Assembly (NCBI GenBank): GCA_000181795.3
Contig: CM012955.1
Location: 373,454 to 437,453 of the forward strand
Direction of reading: 5' to 3'
DNA length: 64,000 nt
DNA from: Trichinella spiralis
Taxonomy: Eukaryota; Nematoda; Enoplea; Trichinellida; Trichinellidae
This document shows, in pieces, positions 1-21,226 of the stretch. The notes below the pieces were generated by a model. That model did not search any database and had not been told where the DNA came from. It saw only the letters and a list, made by a program, of their open reading frames with translations. Position numbers and translations under genes: made by a program. Position 1 is the stretch's first letter; every line of letters starts with the position of its first letter.

Positions 1-354
1 AGCTTTGGCAAAATGGCAGCAGTTCAATCTGTTCCTTTTTTTATTTTTGTTACAGTTCTGATGATGAATGAAAGATTTCATTTCCAGTCAATTCAACTCA
101 ATTCATTTCAATGAAAATGATTCTGACAGTACTTGAACAACACAATCATTTGTTTACGCTTGTATTTTGTTTCTGCTTTTTAAACTGTGTTGACCAAATC
201 TGGAAACTCTCTTTTCCCAGTCTGTTAATAACTTCTCGCTTTTCCGTTATCGTGTTTTCGCTCGCGATATTTGTTGCTCTTATTATTATTATTGAAAACA
301 GTTATTCATTTGCGTTCGTCACATTCATGTGTTTATAGTTATATTTTGGGCGAA
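1..354. promoter_or_regulatory. Upstream region of the REEP gene
   Basis: No gene is supported here. Short open frames in this stretch are AT-rich and lack family resemblance. It holds a short TTA run (about 275-290) and presumably the promoter and 5' UTR of the REEP gene, whose ATG is at 355. No clear TATA or initiator was picked out. Confidence 0.4.
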
Positions 355-1369
<1,015 letters not shown>

Positions 1370-3293
1370 AGTAAACAATGGTGTAAACAATGGTGTGGAA
1401 ATTTCATGACGTAGAAAGGAAAATATAAATTTGGAAAGTTTCTTTTTTTTTACTACTATGATTTATTTATTTTGCACCAAATTTATTTATTATGTAATGG
1501 TATTTGAAGTATGCATTTTATTCACTTCGGTTATTGATGATGTCTTTTTACAGTATGCACCTATTATGAGTAAATTAAATTCTGTTATTTGTCTAGTATT
1601 GAAAGAATAAAGAGAAACGTTGATAATTGTTATCAATTATAATAGTGAATGAAATATAAATAGCGATCGTGAAACATATCGAATGGCAATTTGTGTTTGA
1701 AAATTATTAAAACGTAAATTGTATCTGAGACCGGTGTATTTGTTGCAAGTGGATTAGTAAATGTCAAATTGAATTTGAAAATCAGACAATTTTAAAAATA
1801 AATTTGGTTTATTTTTTGTTCCATTTAGTGTTTCTTATCCATTTTTTCGAAACATCTAACCAATGATAAGAGAGGATGATGAAACTGAAATTCATGTAAG
1901 GTTATTTAAAAATATTCCTGGCGCAGATGATCGAAGATGAACAGTCAACATCAAATCAGCTGTAATTGTTGCAATGTAATTGGATAATTAAATATTTGAA
2001 ATAGATTCAGAATTGAAACGTAATTACATTTTACTTTATCAGACAAAAATTAGTTATTTGGGTGCACACATATAAATAGGCATGAGAAATGTTTGTTTAT
2101 TTATTTATTTATCGTCTTGTGTTTGTATTTATTTATGCAATGGTTGATGAGGAAATTTGCTCATGTTGAATTTTAAAATTTGTTTACTCAATGTTCTACA
2201 AAAATAGAACACAAACGTATACGGATTGTCAAGTAACAAATTTATTTTCCATTAAAAGAAGTAACATTTATTATTTATTGTCTGCATGCGTGCATATATA
2301 TGTAAATGTATACTGATATGGGTATGGATTTGAAATTGTTTGTTGCTGGAAAAATTGCATATTTGCCGAGCGAGCGTTCGAAGTCGTCAGTCAGTAGTGT
2401 TGATTTATTCCGTTCACGTTGGACGTGATGAACAACAACAGCCTTGAACTAACTGACTTGCTCGATCGTTGAAAATATTCTGTCCTGTTTGTTTGTGCAC
2501 AAAATTTAAATTTCTTCTCGTCATCATATTCATATCACGCCCGTTGCTCACGTCGTTTCTTACACACGTCAGTCAGTCTACTTTTGCTTTTGAATTTATT
2601 AATTTCTGTCGTGTAGTAAAACTGAAATATTATCATTTAACAAATCAATGAGTTGAAAAGAGCAGAAAGAAAAATCTTTGGTGAGTCAGTGCACCTGAGC
2701 AAGCACTGCTGTGTGAAAAAACAAACATTGAACTCTGAGTATAAAGCTTGAAAACGCAGAAATATGGAAAAAAATTTAAATAAAAACAACAACAACAAAC
2801 AATTGGCAAAAGTCGTCGCTGCTTTAACGTTTGTTTTGTCATGTCAATTAGTTGTTGCAATTAGTTTTTTGTCGTGTTTTCTTTTGTTGAAACAAACAAA
2901 ACACATTGAGCCCTAATTTTCCAAGACACTGTGTAATAATATGTATACAAATATGAATATAAAGAAATATTCAAAAAAAGTGCTTGCTGATTTGTTGCTA
3001 AGACAAACCAAAAGTGGAAGTGAATAGAGGAAGAGGAAATGAATGGAGCAGCACTGGCAAGATGTGTGATATTAAAAAAGAATAAGAAAAGATAAACAGG
3101 TAAAATTGAACCGGTCGAAGATTTGCTTGTGTGTTGAGTATGCTAAAAATTTGGAAAAAAAATAAAAATGTACGTATGGCACGGAAAATGGAAGAGATTT
3201 GAATATTCGATTCGATTCGATATATGCACACAAAAGCAAACGGAGAAAGGTGGTAAACACAAATAAAACAAACTCCGTTGCTGTGTGTGTGGT
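1370..3293. other. Intergenic region between convergent REEP and ZSWIM genes
   Basis: About 1.9 kb with no supported gene. The left part is probably the REEP 3' UTR. There is a TTTA-repeat tract near 2096-2112. A slightly GC-richer patch around 2360-2470 contains an imperfect palindrome (GTTCACG..CGTGATGAAC, about 2412-2433), but nothing more specific can be said. Short open frames on both strands here look random. Confidence 0.4.
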
Positions 3294-11559
<8,266 letters not shown>

Positions 11560-13621
11560 TCGGTCGGCGAGTCGGTCGTTAATCTGTATATTATAGACGA
11601 AGTAGTGGAAACGAACCCAACTGGATGAAAAACCACTTCAGTACACGGCACCACACACGCCCACGCACAAGTCGACAAAACTGAATTGTCTTCTTCTTCT
11701 TCTGTCCGACGACTCCACTACAAATTCGACCAAAATATGTAATCGAAAGGAAAAAAAACAAACAATCTCCTCCACCGAAATCTCTTCATAAAAAATGCGA
11801 ATAATTTTAAAAATTATTATTTCGAATTTATTGATTTGAATTGAAAAAAGAAAGGGAAAAATTGAATATTCGATGGCAAGGAAATGAACGCGCACCGAAC
11901 AGACAGAACGCCATCAAACGGATTGACCCCCATCGATCGACCGCTCGGCCAGTAGAATGAACGAACGCGCGCGCATTCCCGGGAGCAAGTTGCGAAATGC
12001 GGTCGGCACACCATTGGTCAAAAATGTCCCACTCCGCCCAGGCGGAATGTTCTCCACTGGCGCCCTCTTCTGGCATGAACCGTGGCCCATTGTTTCTTAT
12101 AATAAGAGCGGAGAAAAGCCTCTGGCTGACCACTGCCCGACGACCATTTGACCAATGCTAACCTGTGCACCGTTGCCAACCAATATTTAAATTGTGGAGT
12201 GGTGGCGTCTGCCTGTCTGCACAGTCTATTGCCTGTTGCAGGGAAATTTTCACACGCGGTACAAAATTTCAAACTGTACTCGTTCGACAATTCTCTCGCA
12301 CATTGAATATACCAAAAACAGCAAACATGCCGGTCGTGATCAACTGAACGCATTCATTCATCCATCCATTCATTGGAATGTTGAATTGGAAATCAAGCAA
12401 CCTGCTGCATCCAGCAAAATTTGGCAATATTGTCCTTGTCAACGATGCCCAAGCGAATTTGAAATTCAATGATTCATTCAAACACAAACATCGAAAAAAT
12501 GAACCTGAATTTCAGAATATATTTTCAAAATTTTCATTTCAATTTACAAATACACAACGTTTACTTTTCACATATTTCCATCAACATTATACGATGCAGA
12601 ATTCAAACTAAAACCAAAACAACACTAAACCGACTTTCAATTAACATTTACACTTTTCCTCGAAAATTACATTCATTCTGAGTGACAACTTGTTATTCAA
12701 ATTGAACATTTTTTAATTTAAAATTCGATGGACATTTTTCAAATTTCAATTTCATCATTTTCAAATCATTCATGTTATACTGTATGTGGCATGAATTTGA
12801 AATTTACAGTTTGACCTAAAAAAGTTTTTCAAAACTTGATCATTATTTGTCAAAAAAAAGAGAATTCCAAAACAAAACATCTTTACTTCATTTTCGACGG
12901 TATTAGACTATAAAATTTAATTTTTTTTTCTTTTTTTGTTCATTTTATTTATTTATTTTTTAATAATAATAAACATTTTGTACATATTTTTCATTATACA
13001 TTTGCCTGTGTGAACCCCCCATTACCCGCGTTTTTTCTCTCATTCTCTGATTGGTCCAACATTTCTATTGGCATTTTTCAATTCAATTAAAATTGTAAGT
13101 TCAAGCAATATTTATTTGTGTAACATTTTCACTATTGTTCATGAGTGGTTTTTAATGAAGATTGAAATAAATTCTATTCGCTATAATCTCTGACTGACTC
13201 TCTGAATTCAACCGTAATTTTTATTTTCATGCAGCATTAACCAAAATTAACAATTGCCAACTAAAAGTGAAACATATGGCGTTCAACATTAATGTACCTT
13301 ATCAATACTGAACAACAACTATCTCTAATTTCAAAACATTAAACTGAAAAATAAAAATAAAAACATAATAAATTTCTTTGCCATCATCCGCGCATACTCC
13401 ATCCCAGGTGCACTGGCAGATGTTTCCAACCTCCCTGCTGGATAAATTGCTCTAGAGAATAATTTTTAAGCCGCTGCTAACTTAATAGTTGCAAAAATTA
13501 AATTAAAATACAAAATTTATCCTCATTTACTATTTATTTGAAAACAGAATACTACATCTCTACCATGCTAAGTACAAAAGTACAATATACAATACTGATT
13601 TCAGTGTATCATAATTTCTTT
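11560..13621. promoter_or_regulatory. ZSWIM upstream region and SARAF 3' flank
   Basis: The right half (about 12400-13621) is AT-rich with no supported gene; it includes the SARAF 3' flank with a minus-strand AATAAA at 13538-13533. The left half (about 11560-12200) is GC-richer and carries CCAAT-type motifs near 12012, 12151 and 12178 and a short perfect palindrome, TCCGCC-CA-GGCGGA, at 12033-12046. This fits a promoter for the minus-strand ZSWIM gene. Open frames here (for example 12353-12018, minus) have no recognisable homology and are treated as chance. Confidence 0.45.
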
Positions 13622-14962
13622 TTATCGTCGACGGGTAGTACCATATCCTGGAAAAAATCATCCATTCAAATACTAATTAAAAATAATAATACAAGCAGTC
13701 ACATACCAGATGCAGGTTCTCCACGATATCCAGTAGAAGTGGATGGCTGATCTTCAGACCACGTCGGTGAAGGAGAACTTCGAAAATGAGAATATCCAAA
13801 ACCAGTAGGGTGATATGTACTATATAAATAAATATATATATATATACGTGTGTGTGTATAACAGTAAGTTTACCAATAAGACAATTTGTCACAATTTCAC
13901 TTACTCCCTGCTGCCAAACAAATAGCCCAAAAGACTACCAGCTCCAAGCCCAGTCCAAAAGCCGGGTCTCGATGAAGAGCCTCCATCGCAGCCTATCAGC
14001 AAAAATTCTATTTACTCTAATTCGCAGATTTTAAAATATGATATTTACCTGAACTAGGGTAATATTCTGGGCGGAATCCAGGACCTGGTGGTGAACCTCT
14101 GCCTCCACCACCACCGCCACCAGGCCACCATCCTCCCCACGAACCTGAGCTATCATTATAACTTTGTCCAGCTATCATATTATAAAAAGCATAAATAAAA
14201 ATACACACACAACCAAAGAACAAAATGTCCGTCAGTTTAAAACCGCTAAAAGACAAGAATAAAAACAATGAAATGAAAATAAATATTTAAATTACTTACA
14301 ATATGCAAAGTGATTTACTACTATTAAAGTTGAAAATGTTTGGCAACGACCACCACCGCTTCTGTTGCCCATTGTAAGCCCAATCTATGCTATATTCTAG
14401 CTGAAACACAAATACACATGCATAACAATATTCAACTTTTTACACTTACGTACACCACAAGAGCCTTTTAATATAAACTCATCATCCGGATAATTATAAC
14501 CTTCGCAAATAACTTCAATCGTTCCAAATTGAAAACGTGGATCCATGTTTGTTTTGCATTCCCACTGAAAACAATAAACAAAACAATTCAGTATAAAAAT
14601 ATATACTATATGATAAAATTAAATCATAAAACCATGATAATAATTAAAATAATTGAAAAACTACATTACATGAACATCAGATCCATCAGTTCCACGATTG
14701 TAACACTGAACAACATGTGGTCTAAAGTATGTGCAACCTGCTGTTCCACCGACGCATTTTAATTGAGGAATCGGAGTGACTCGTCGTCCAGATGTATAAG
14801 CGCCATCTTTGAGAGTCAATACTTCAACATCCCTCAGCCGAATACGGTCCCTAGAGCTGCTTTCAGATGCTGAAAAAGTTTTAACAATCATTCAATCTTG
14901 AATATTAATAAGCACAAATAAATACCAGATATAAGTAAAGCAGCTAGAGTAAGAATAATCAT
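13622..14962 (-). CDS. saraf: SARAF (TMEM66): store-operated calcium entry-associated regulatory factor
   Basis: Eight coding exons (minus strand): 14962-14926, 14869-14670, 14564-14454, 14400-14300, 14245-14049, 13992-13905, 13819-13707, 13647-13622; 873 nt, 290 aa. SARAF is a single-pass ER membrane protein that promotes slow inactivation of STIM-Orai Ca2+ entry. It opens with a signal peptide (MIILTLAALLIS). The lumenal domain has conserved cysteines (LKCVGGTAGC, VQCYN, WECK, VICEGY, KGSCGLEY). One membrane segment follows (LTDILFFGCVCIFIYAFYNM), then a Gly-rich cytosolic tail (near 14090-14150), the family block PGFWTGLGAGSLLGYLFGS and the C-terminal end ASGYGTTRRR, nearly identical to the human end as I recall it. 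The last exon encodes only the final eight residues and the stop. The next gene upstream, C18orf32, is divergent. Confidence 0.94.
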
Positions 14963-15793
14963 GGATAATTTTGAATTTCAGAATAAAAAACGGACAGCTT
15001 CCAGTTTGAAACTAAAGTCGTTAATATTATTAAAAGTTTCACACAAATGTGCAGTTGAACTTGACCACTTGTAACAACACTAATATCACTCTACATATAA
15101 TGGCTAATTAAAACGTCAGCTGTTACTGTAACTGCCTAATTAAATTCAAGTGTAAAAGTGTTGTAAAGTTAAGACGCAATATTCATTAACTGTTTTTTTA
15201 ATTAATTTATTATATTATATTATATTATATTATAAAAATGCATAATATTGTATTATTATAATTTAAAATTATAATTCATAAAATGCTTATAAAGTGTTTA
15301 AGTTTCGTATAAATAAAATGTGGTAAATAGCATCAATTTTTTTAATAGTAAATCTCGTCATAAGAGCATCATTAAGGATTTCTACCAACTTATCATGCAT
15401 TTTAAAAATATTTTAATATATTTTATGAGTTTTTATTTTATATAATGCTATTGAAATCTCATTGCTCACCCTTGGGTACAGTACCATGTTACTACTGTAA
15501 TTGAAGAATTGCTTCAATAAATATTTTAAAAAAGCATTTGTTTTATTAATTTTGCGTTTTACAATTTACTTTTTATTAGTATAATTTTTTAAATACGGAA
15601 TATATGTCTGTTATCAGACAATAAATAAACAGCACTTCTTGCTTTATTTACAGATTACTGTCGTGAGTTTATCATTTTTAGAACTTTTTGTTGAATAACG
15701 CCGATTCATTATTGCAAGCACATTTATTAATTTTCATTTGATATTTCTTAAATTTTTCAAATTTATCTCTATTTTTTTGTAGCTTTTTTAAAA
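14963..15793. promoter_or_regulatory. Shared upstream region between divergent SARAF and C18orf32-like genes
   Basis: An 831-bp gap between two start codons pointing away from each other, so both promoters must lie here. It is very AT-rich, with an ATATT-type tandem tract around 15207-15233. A splice-acceptor-like run (T-rich then GTAG, ending about 15781) just before the C18orf32 ATG suggests a 5' UTR intron. No specific factor site was identified. Confidence 0.5.
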
Positions 15794-16039
15794 ATGGTGT
15801 GTATTCCGTGCATTTTGGTACCGTTTTTTCTCTGGTTGTACATCAAGTTTATCCAACCACTTATTTGGCGATATGTGCCGGAGAAATGGCGTACTAGAGT
15901 AGATTATTGGCTTTACCCAACCTGTAAAGTACGCGATTTGCCTGCCGATGATGAAGAAACTACAGGAAAGACAAAGGAAAGCGAAGAACGTTATTTTGCA
16001 GTTGATGAACGTTCACATTTTACTGAAAGTGTTGAATGA
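15794..16039 (+). CDS. C18orf32/UPF0729-type small membrane protein
   Basis: A single-exon frame of 81 aa. It begins MVCIPCILVPFFLWLYIKFI, which matches the start of human C18orf32 (MVCIPCI..P..LW.Y..F) almost residue for residue. The two N-terminal cysteines are probable lipid-attachment sites, and the following stretch is hydrophobic. Human C18orf32 is reported at ER and lipid droplets and has been linked to NF-kB signalling; the function here is inferred only. The C-terminal half is acidic and polar and diverges from the human protein. An acceptor-like signal a few bases upstream suggests a noncoding first exon. The small size and exact N-terminal match make this confident despite its length. 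Confidence 0.88.
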   Translation: MVCIPCILVPFFLWLYIKFIQPLIWRYVPEKWRTRVDYWLYPTCKVRDLPADDEETTGKTKESEERYFAVDERSHFTESVE

Positions 16040-16732
16040 GATTTTTGATCTGTGGAAAGATGAATCATGAAATGCGATTTACTTTATATTGCTTTAGTCT
16101 TACATTTAATTCTGTTATTAGTCTGATTAAACTGTATTGGTGAATAGTTGCATTTTTGAAGTTACAATGCCGTGCAAATTTCCGGCCAAGTAGTCTTTTT
16201 GTTTTCAAATGCGAATATCGTTATTGTTTCTTTGCATAAGTTGCCTGTTTAAAGTGTTTTTATAGATACCTGCGAAAATGCAATTGCAGTAGGAGATAGC
16301 AGCAGTTATTTCGCTTAAAGTCGGAACAAAGAAGTTTTGCAATCAAAGAAGCTTCAACTTTACTGGTTGTTTACATCTGTGATTGAATGCATTGCGTCAG
16401 TTTTCTTTTAATTAATGAAAATTGTTACAATTTAGTAAGATATGTTTAATATTAATTTGTGTGAAAATATTTTATTCTAAATTTATATTATAATTGGGTA
16501 TGTGGTTTGCTACTTGTGCAACCAGTGTTATTAGTATTTGTAATATTTGTAAATTTATATTTGAAAAACGTGTGGTAAATATACGAGATTTAAAATGATG
16601 AAATGTTTTAAAATAAAGTGTAGAATGCATTTTCATTTTTGTAATGTAGTAGTTAGTTTTACAGAATTGTATAATTTTAGGAAGTACAGATTGCAAATTA
16701 AAAGATTGGCACGAAACAAGAAAATTTTACAA
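16040..16732. other. Intergenic, C18orf32 3' flank and SLC35A 5' flank
   Basis: About 690 bp, AT-rich. A possible poly(A) signal AATAAA lies at 16612-16617. No gene is supported; the open frame on the minus strand at 16696-16472 is low-complexity. Confidence 0.4.
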
Positions 16733-18346
16733 ATGCATTCGTCAAAGGTAGATTTTTAATTTTTGTCTTGTGTTTGCTAATTTTGCATTTGAAAAGTGTT
16801 TATGTATTTTATATTCAAATCATTATTTTATGAATCACACAACAAATTCTGTTTTAGAAACTAATTTTAGTTCGACTTTTGTTAAATTGATTTATTAGTA
16901 TTGTTTTTATAGATTATAGTTAAATGATTTTAAGAAATTAATTGTTAAAAATGAGAAAATTTTAATATTTAGAAACAAAATTCAATCTCTTGGCATTCCA
17001 AATGCATTAGTTTGGGTGTGTTGGTTTTCACGACATCTAGTGTTGTTCTGCTTCTGCGTTATTCGCGTACAATGAACGTGACCGATGGACGGTATTTGTC
17101 TTCAACTGCTGTCGCTTTGTCAGAAGTGCTCAAAGTGGTTATTTCGTTGGTCATGATTTTTCATGAAGCTGGTCGAAAATTTCCTCTTGAATATTTTACT
17201 TATTACTTCATTCTATGTTCACAATTTTAGGATATTCAGTTTCTGAAATGCAAACTCAACTGCGCACAGAAATGATCGTGAAACGCTATGAAATGTTGAA
17301 AATGCTTGTGCCGGCACTTTTGTACATCGCACAAAATAATTTATTATTTTTAGCCTTGTCCAATCTGGATGCAGCGACGTATCAAGTATGAGAATTTTTA
17401 CAGAGATTGTTTGATTTTTAAATTTCTTTAAAATAATATTTTGTATTATAGATAACTTATCAAAGTAAAATTTTAACTACGGCCATTTTGTCAGTACTTA
17501 TGCTTGGTAAACGATTGGATTTGTTGAAATGGTTGTCGTTGTTTGCTCTAATGTGTGGCGTTGCCATTGTTCAGGTATTCAATTAGGAAGTTTAATTTTA
17601 TTTGCTATTTTCAATATTCAAATTTGAAATTTATTCAAGATTCCTGCTAATTCAACTGTGGATCAGCAGTTCACGCATGACTGGTCGAGTAAAGTGATCG
17701 GCTTGTCGGCCGTGATTATTGCTTGTTTTACAAGTGGATTCTCTGGTGTTTACTTGGAGTTGATTTTGAAAACTACCAATACTTCTCTTTGGATGCGCAA
17801 TTTTCAATTGGGTACAGTTTTTATTATGCAAAAATTAACTGTTGTCGAAAATTGTATTCTTTTCGCGCAGCTTTATTTAGCGTTTTCTCTGGATTTGGTG
17901 CTGTATTTGTCAACGATTTGTCTGCAGTTGTTGAAAACGGTTTCTTTCAGGGTTATAACATTTTTACGTGGCTTGTTATATTACTTCAGGTGAGCTTTTG
18001 CAAATGTTAGTACTTTTATGAAAATGATAATTATGAAGTTTTTAAAAAGATTTAGGCTTTTGGTGGACTTGTCATTGGGATGGTAGTCAAGTATATGGAT
18101 AATATTGTAAAAGTGTTTGCGTCGTCTATATCGATCGTCTTATCTGGTCTTTTGTCATATTTTTTGTTGGCAGACTTCCAGCCGACTGTGTACGTATGTT
18201 TTTTGTAGATTATTCTTTACATATTATTTATATTGATAGAGACTTCATTTTCTTATTTTAAACATTTAAAAATACTAATTTCTTTTAGGACTTTTTTAAT
18301 TGGAGCCATCCTCGTCATTGCAGCAACGTACATGTACTCTTGTTAG
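16733..18346 (+). CDS. SLC35A-type nucleotide-sugar transporter (UDP-GlcNAc/UDP-Gal class)
   Basis: Eight coding exons: 16733-16747, 16973-17171, 17231-17385, 17452-17574, 17640-17811, 17871-17989, 18056-18189, 18289-18346; 975 nt, 324 aa. Family members exchange UDP-sugars for UMP across the Golgi membrane. Signature blocks follow human SLC35A3 in order: [113 protein letters not shown], and a final [16 protein letters not shown]. The protein stops right after the last membrane segment, so the cytosolic tail of vertebrate homologs is missing. The first exon codes only MHSSK. Exon 2 needs a weak donor (GTCGAA) to stay in frame. Poly(A)-like AATAAA at 18679-18684. Substrate (UDP-GlcNAc, UDP-Gal or both) cannot be read from sequence. 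Confidence 0.92.
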
Positions 18347-19250
18347 TGCTTCAAACTAGTACATTGTGATTACGACTGTCGTAACATCTACTTGTCAAAC
18401 TATTTTCATTGTTTGCTTGCTACTTTGAACATTTTAATCATAGCAATTGGAATTGTTAGAGAAAACTTTTATTCTGCTTTTATTTAAATTTATTCATTTA
18501 GAATATTGCATATGAGCGAAAAACGGAGTACTTTTGCAGAAGCTGTGATCATGTTTTCATTGAAAACTTTTTAGATAATCAAAAATTGATATTGTCATTA
18601 AATTTTGAAATTATTTGAAAGTTTGTCTTTGAGCAATAATTGTAAAGCAATTTCTAATTTCACAAATATGAAAAAATTAATAAATCTATGAACAGTTTTT
18701 AATGAATTTAAATGTACTTGCCTATTTATAAAAGGAATACTGTAATGGCGACTTGTTTTTGCTATCGCCCTACGATGCTTCAGTGTTAGGTCGAAGCTTC
18801 ATCGTAAGTTGTTTAGTTGCTCGCCAACTTTTGAGGGTATTCACCTACTGCAATGGCTAAGATTGCTCTTTTTTACTAACACTGAAATAGTTTTATTAAA
18901 TTAATTTTAAAAAACTTAAAATTTCGATCCGCTTTTAGAAATAAATTTATCATTTTATGATGGATAAAAATTGCTGAAAATGTAAAATTGAACAGAGTAT
19001 ATTTTTGGGGCAAAGATTTTTTGCTAAAATTGTTTGTTAATCAAATTTTATTATAGTTATTGTTAATATCAGGGTTGTTATGAGTTTTTCATATCGTGGC
19101 TGCATTTTAAGCATTTTTAACCGTGCGAAATGTAATCAATACGCAGTTATCAATCTTGTACCGATAGTGTACAACTTTCATGTTGAAGTGTTACAATAGG
19201 AAACTTAATATTGTTTTCATTTTTGAACAGTTGTAAAAAAGTTTTGCCAA
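18347..19250. other. Intergenic between SLC35A and RanBP3 genes
   Basis: About 900 bp. The left part is SLC35A 3' UTR. A TATA-like TATAAAAG (about 18727-18734) is followed by two short hairpins, described separately. The right part is the RanBP3 upstream region; no gene is supported. Confidence 0.4.
18747..18806 (+). ncRNA. Weak candidate structured RNA or promoter element with two adjacent hairpins
   Basis: GGCGA..TCGCC (18747-18769) and TACGATG..CATCGTA (18771-18777 with 18800-18806, extended inward by CTTC/GAAG) sit in tandem about 20 bp after a TATA-like box. I recognise no RNA family. It may be chance structure in a promoter. Confidence 0.2.
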
Positions 19251-21189
19251 ATGTCATCTCCAACGAAGCAGACAACTGTTGCTTCATCCGAAGACGAAAA
19301 TGTTGGTAAGTTGTAAATTAAAATTATTTATGTGGTTTTAAAAATTACTTTACATTTTTGGATAAAATAAAATAGAGTAAAATAGACTATGACTGTTGAA
19401 TTTTAAATTGAAAGTAGTATTTTGGAAGTTGATCAGTTTGATCAATTGTAATTTTGTTTGTGAAACTTCAAATGGAAAAATTTGAATAAGATTTATATAT
19501 CATCTATTGGAAAAGATATTGCTTATGATTAGTGAAAAAAGTAGTTTAGAGTAATAACGATTAGAGTTATTCAACATTAAGGAATATCGGCTGTTATTAT
19601 TTGGGTATAAATTTTTTGAATTTGTTCTACAGTACGATAAGGCTCAGTGCATTTTTTCATTGTATTCTGTAATAGGAGCTGTAACAGTTTAATCAATGTA
19701 AAGTTAATGTTTTTATGGTCTTTGATGAACGCTAGTGATTGTTCTTACGAAAGGAATTCAGTTATTACTTTGACGTTGTCGTTTTCGGTAAAGTAATGTT
19801 TTAAATAGAATTGTTGATTTTCTTACTTTTTTGTTACTTTATGTATGATTTAACTGGAATTTTGGGGATACATACATACATACATACATATGTATATTAT
19901 TATGAATTGCACAACGTTACAAATCTGATTTATCTATATCAGTGGTTGTCAACTCCTGTGAACGCACGCCACCCCCCTCCCCCTTAACGAAAGTTGTGCA
20001 GTTCATGCCCCACCTCTAAAAAAAGTGTTGCGGTATATATTCTGTGCACGCAAAGCAAATTTTTGCTCCATGGTTGCATCAAGCCAACCCAGTTTCCACA
20101 GTAAACTATTCCTGAATGATTTACAATAAAATTTTAATAAGAGTACTGACAATGCTATTTGTGATGATGTTGTGTATTCTTGGGGCAGTGGGTGATAAGG
20201 TGCATTGTAAGTCGCTTTCAACGTTTAACCTAGTGCGATGCTGCGTATGAAGTGCTATAAGTGCTGAGAATCCTGTTTCACAAAGGTACGTTGATGTGAA
20301 TGGAACCAATATGCGAACTAAGATAACGAGAAAGAAAAGTTGGCGAAAATTTAGCCCGAAGTAGACCAAACTGAATTTCTAACACCTATGCAGGACTGGA
20401 AATTCTAACTTCTCACGCCCCCCTCCAGGAACCTTCCTACGTCTCCCTAGGGGGGCGTGCCCCCTGGTTGAGAACCACTGACCTATATGTTATAGTATAC
20501 GAAATGCAGGAGTAAATATAAGAAATATAGAATATGAAGTATACCGATGTTAAAAGCAGTTGCACAAATCGTAATTGCAGTAGTAATTTTAATTTTTCAA
20601 ACATTTGATTTTCTCGTAACAATCAAAAATTATTATTATTGTTGTTGTTGTTGCTGTTGCTTCTTATTTTCGTGTAGCACGTGAATAAGCGTAAGGAATG
20701 TTTATTCAAAAAGTGATTTGTTAAATTTTTGATGAATTTTAATTTGTTTTGAAATTGATGATGCGCTTCAGATGTCAGTAAAAAATCAATGAGTGGAGCA
20801 AAAGGTGAATCTGCAGAAGGCATTGCTTGCTTGTTACGACCGTCGAAGTTGAGTACAGTTGTTGAGAAGATTCAATCAAAAAATGTTGACTGTGGTAATT
20901 TGGCTAATTTTTAATAAAGCACGATTTTGAAATTGATTTTTTTCACTTGCAGATTTGGGCAGTGAATCTAAGCCTCCATTGAAACGACCAGCTGAGGATG
21001 CATCTTCGACCGATGTTCTTGTGCATGTGGACTTAGGAAAAGTGTTCGATCATGAACCGACGTCGAAAAAATTTGCTCCTAGTGATAAGGACAGTTCTTC
21101 ATCTGATTTTGTTTTTGGCAAAAATATTGAAGAACGAGTCGATGTGAGTTTTTCTCTTTTTTGTTTCTTAATAAAATGCGAAACAATGG

Positions 21190-21226
<37 letters not shown>

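Noticed and set aside
12018-12353. 111-codon minus-strand open frame upstream of ZSWIM
   Set aside because: No recognisable domain, no splice context, and it lies in a CCAAT-rich promoter-like patch; chance frame in GC-richer DNA.
20635-20660. GTTGTT repeat as a coding glutamine/asparagine run
   Set aside because: Lies in RanBP3 intron 1 and is a simple microsatellite; the minus-strand frame has no homology.
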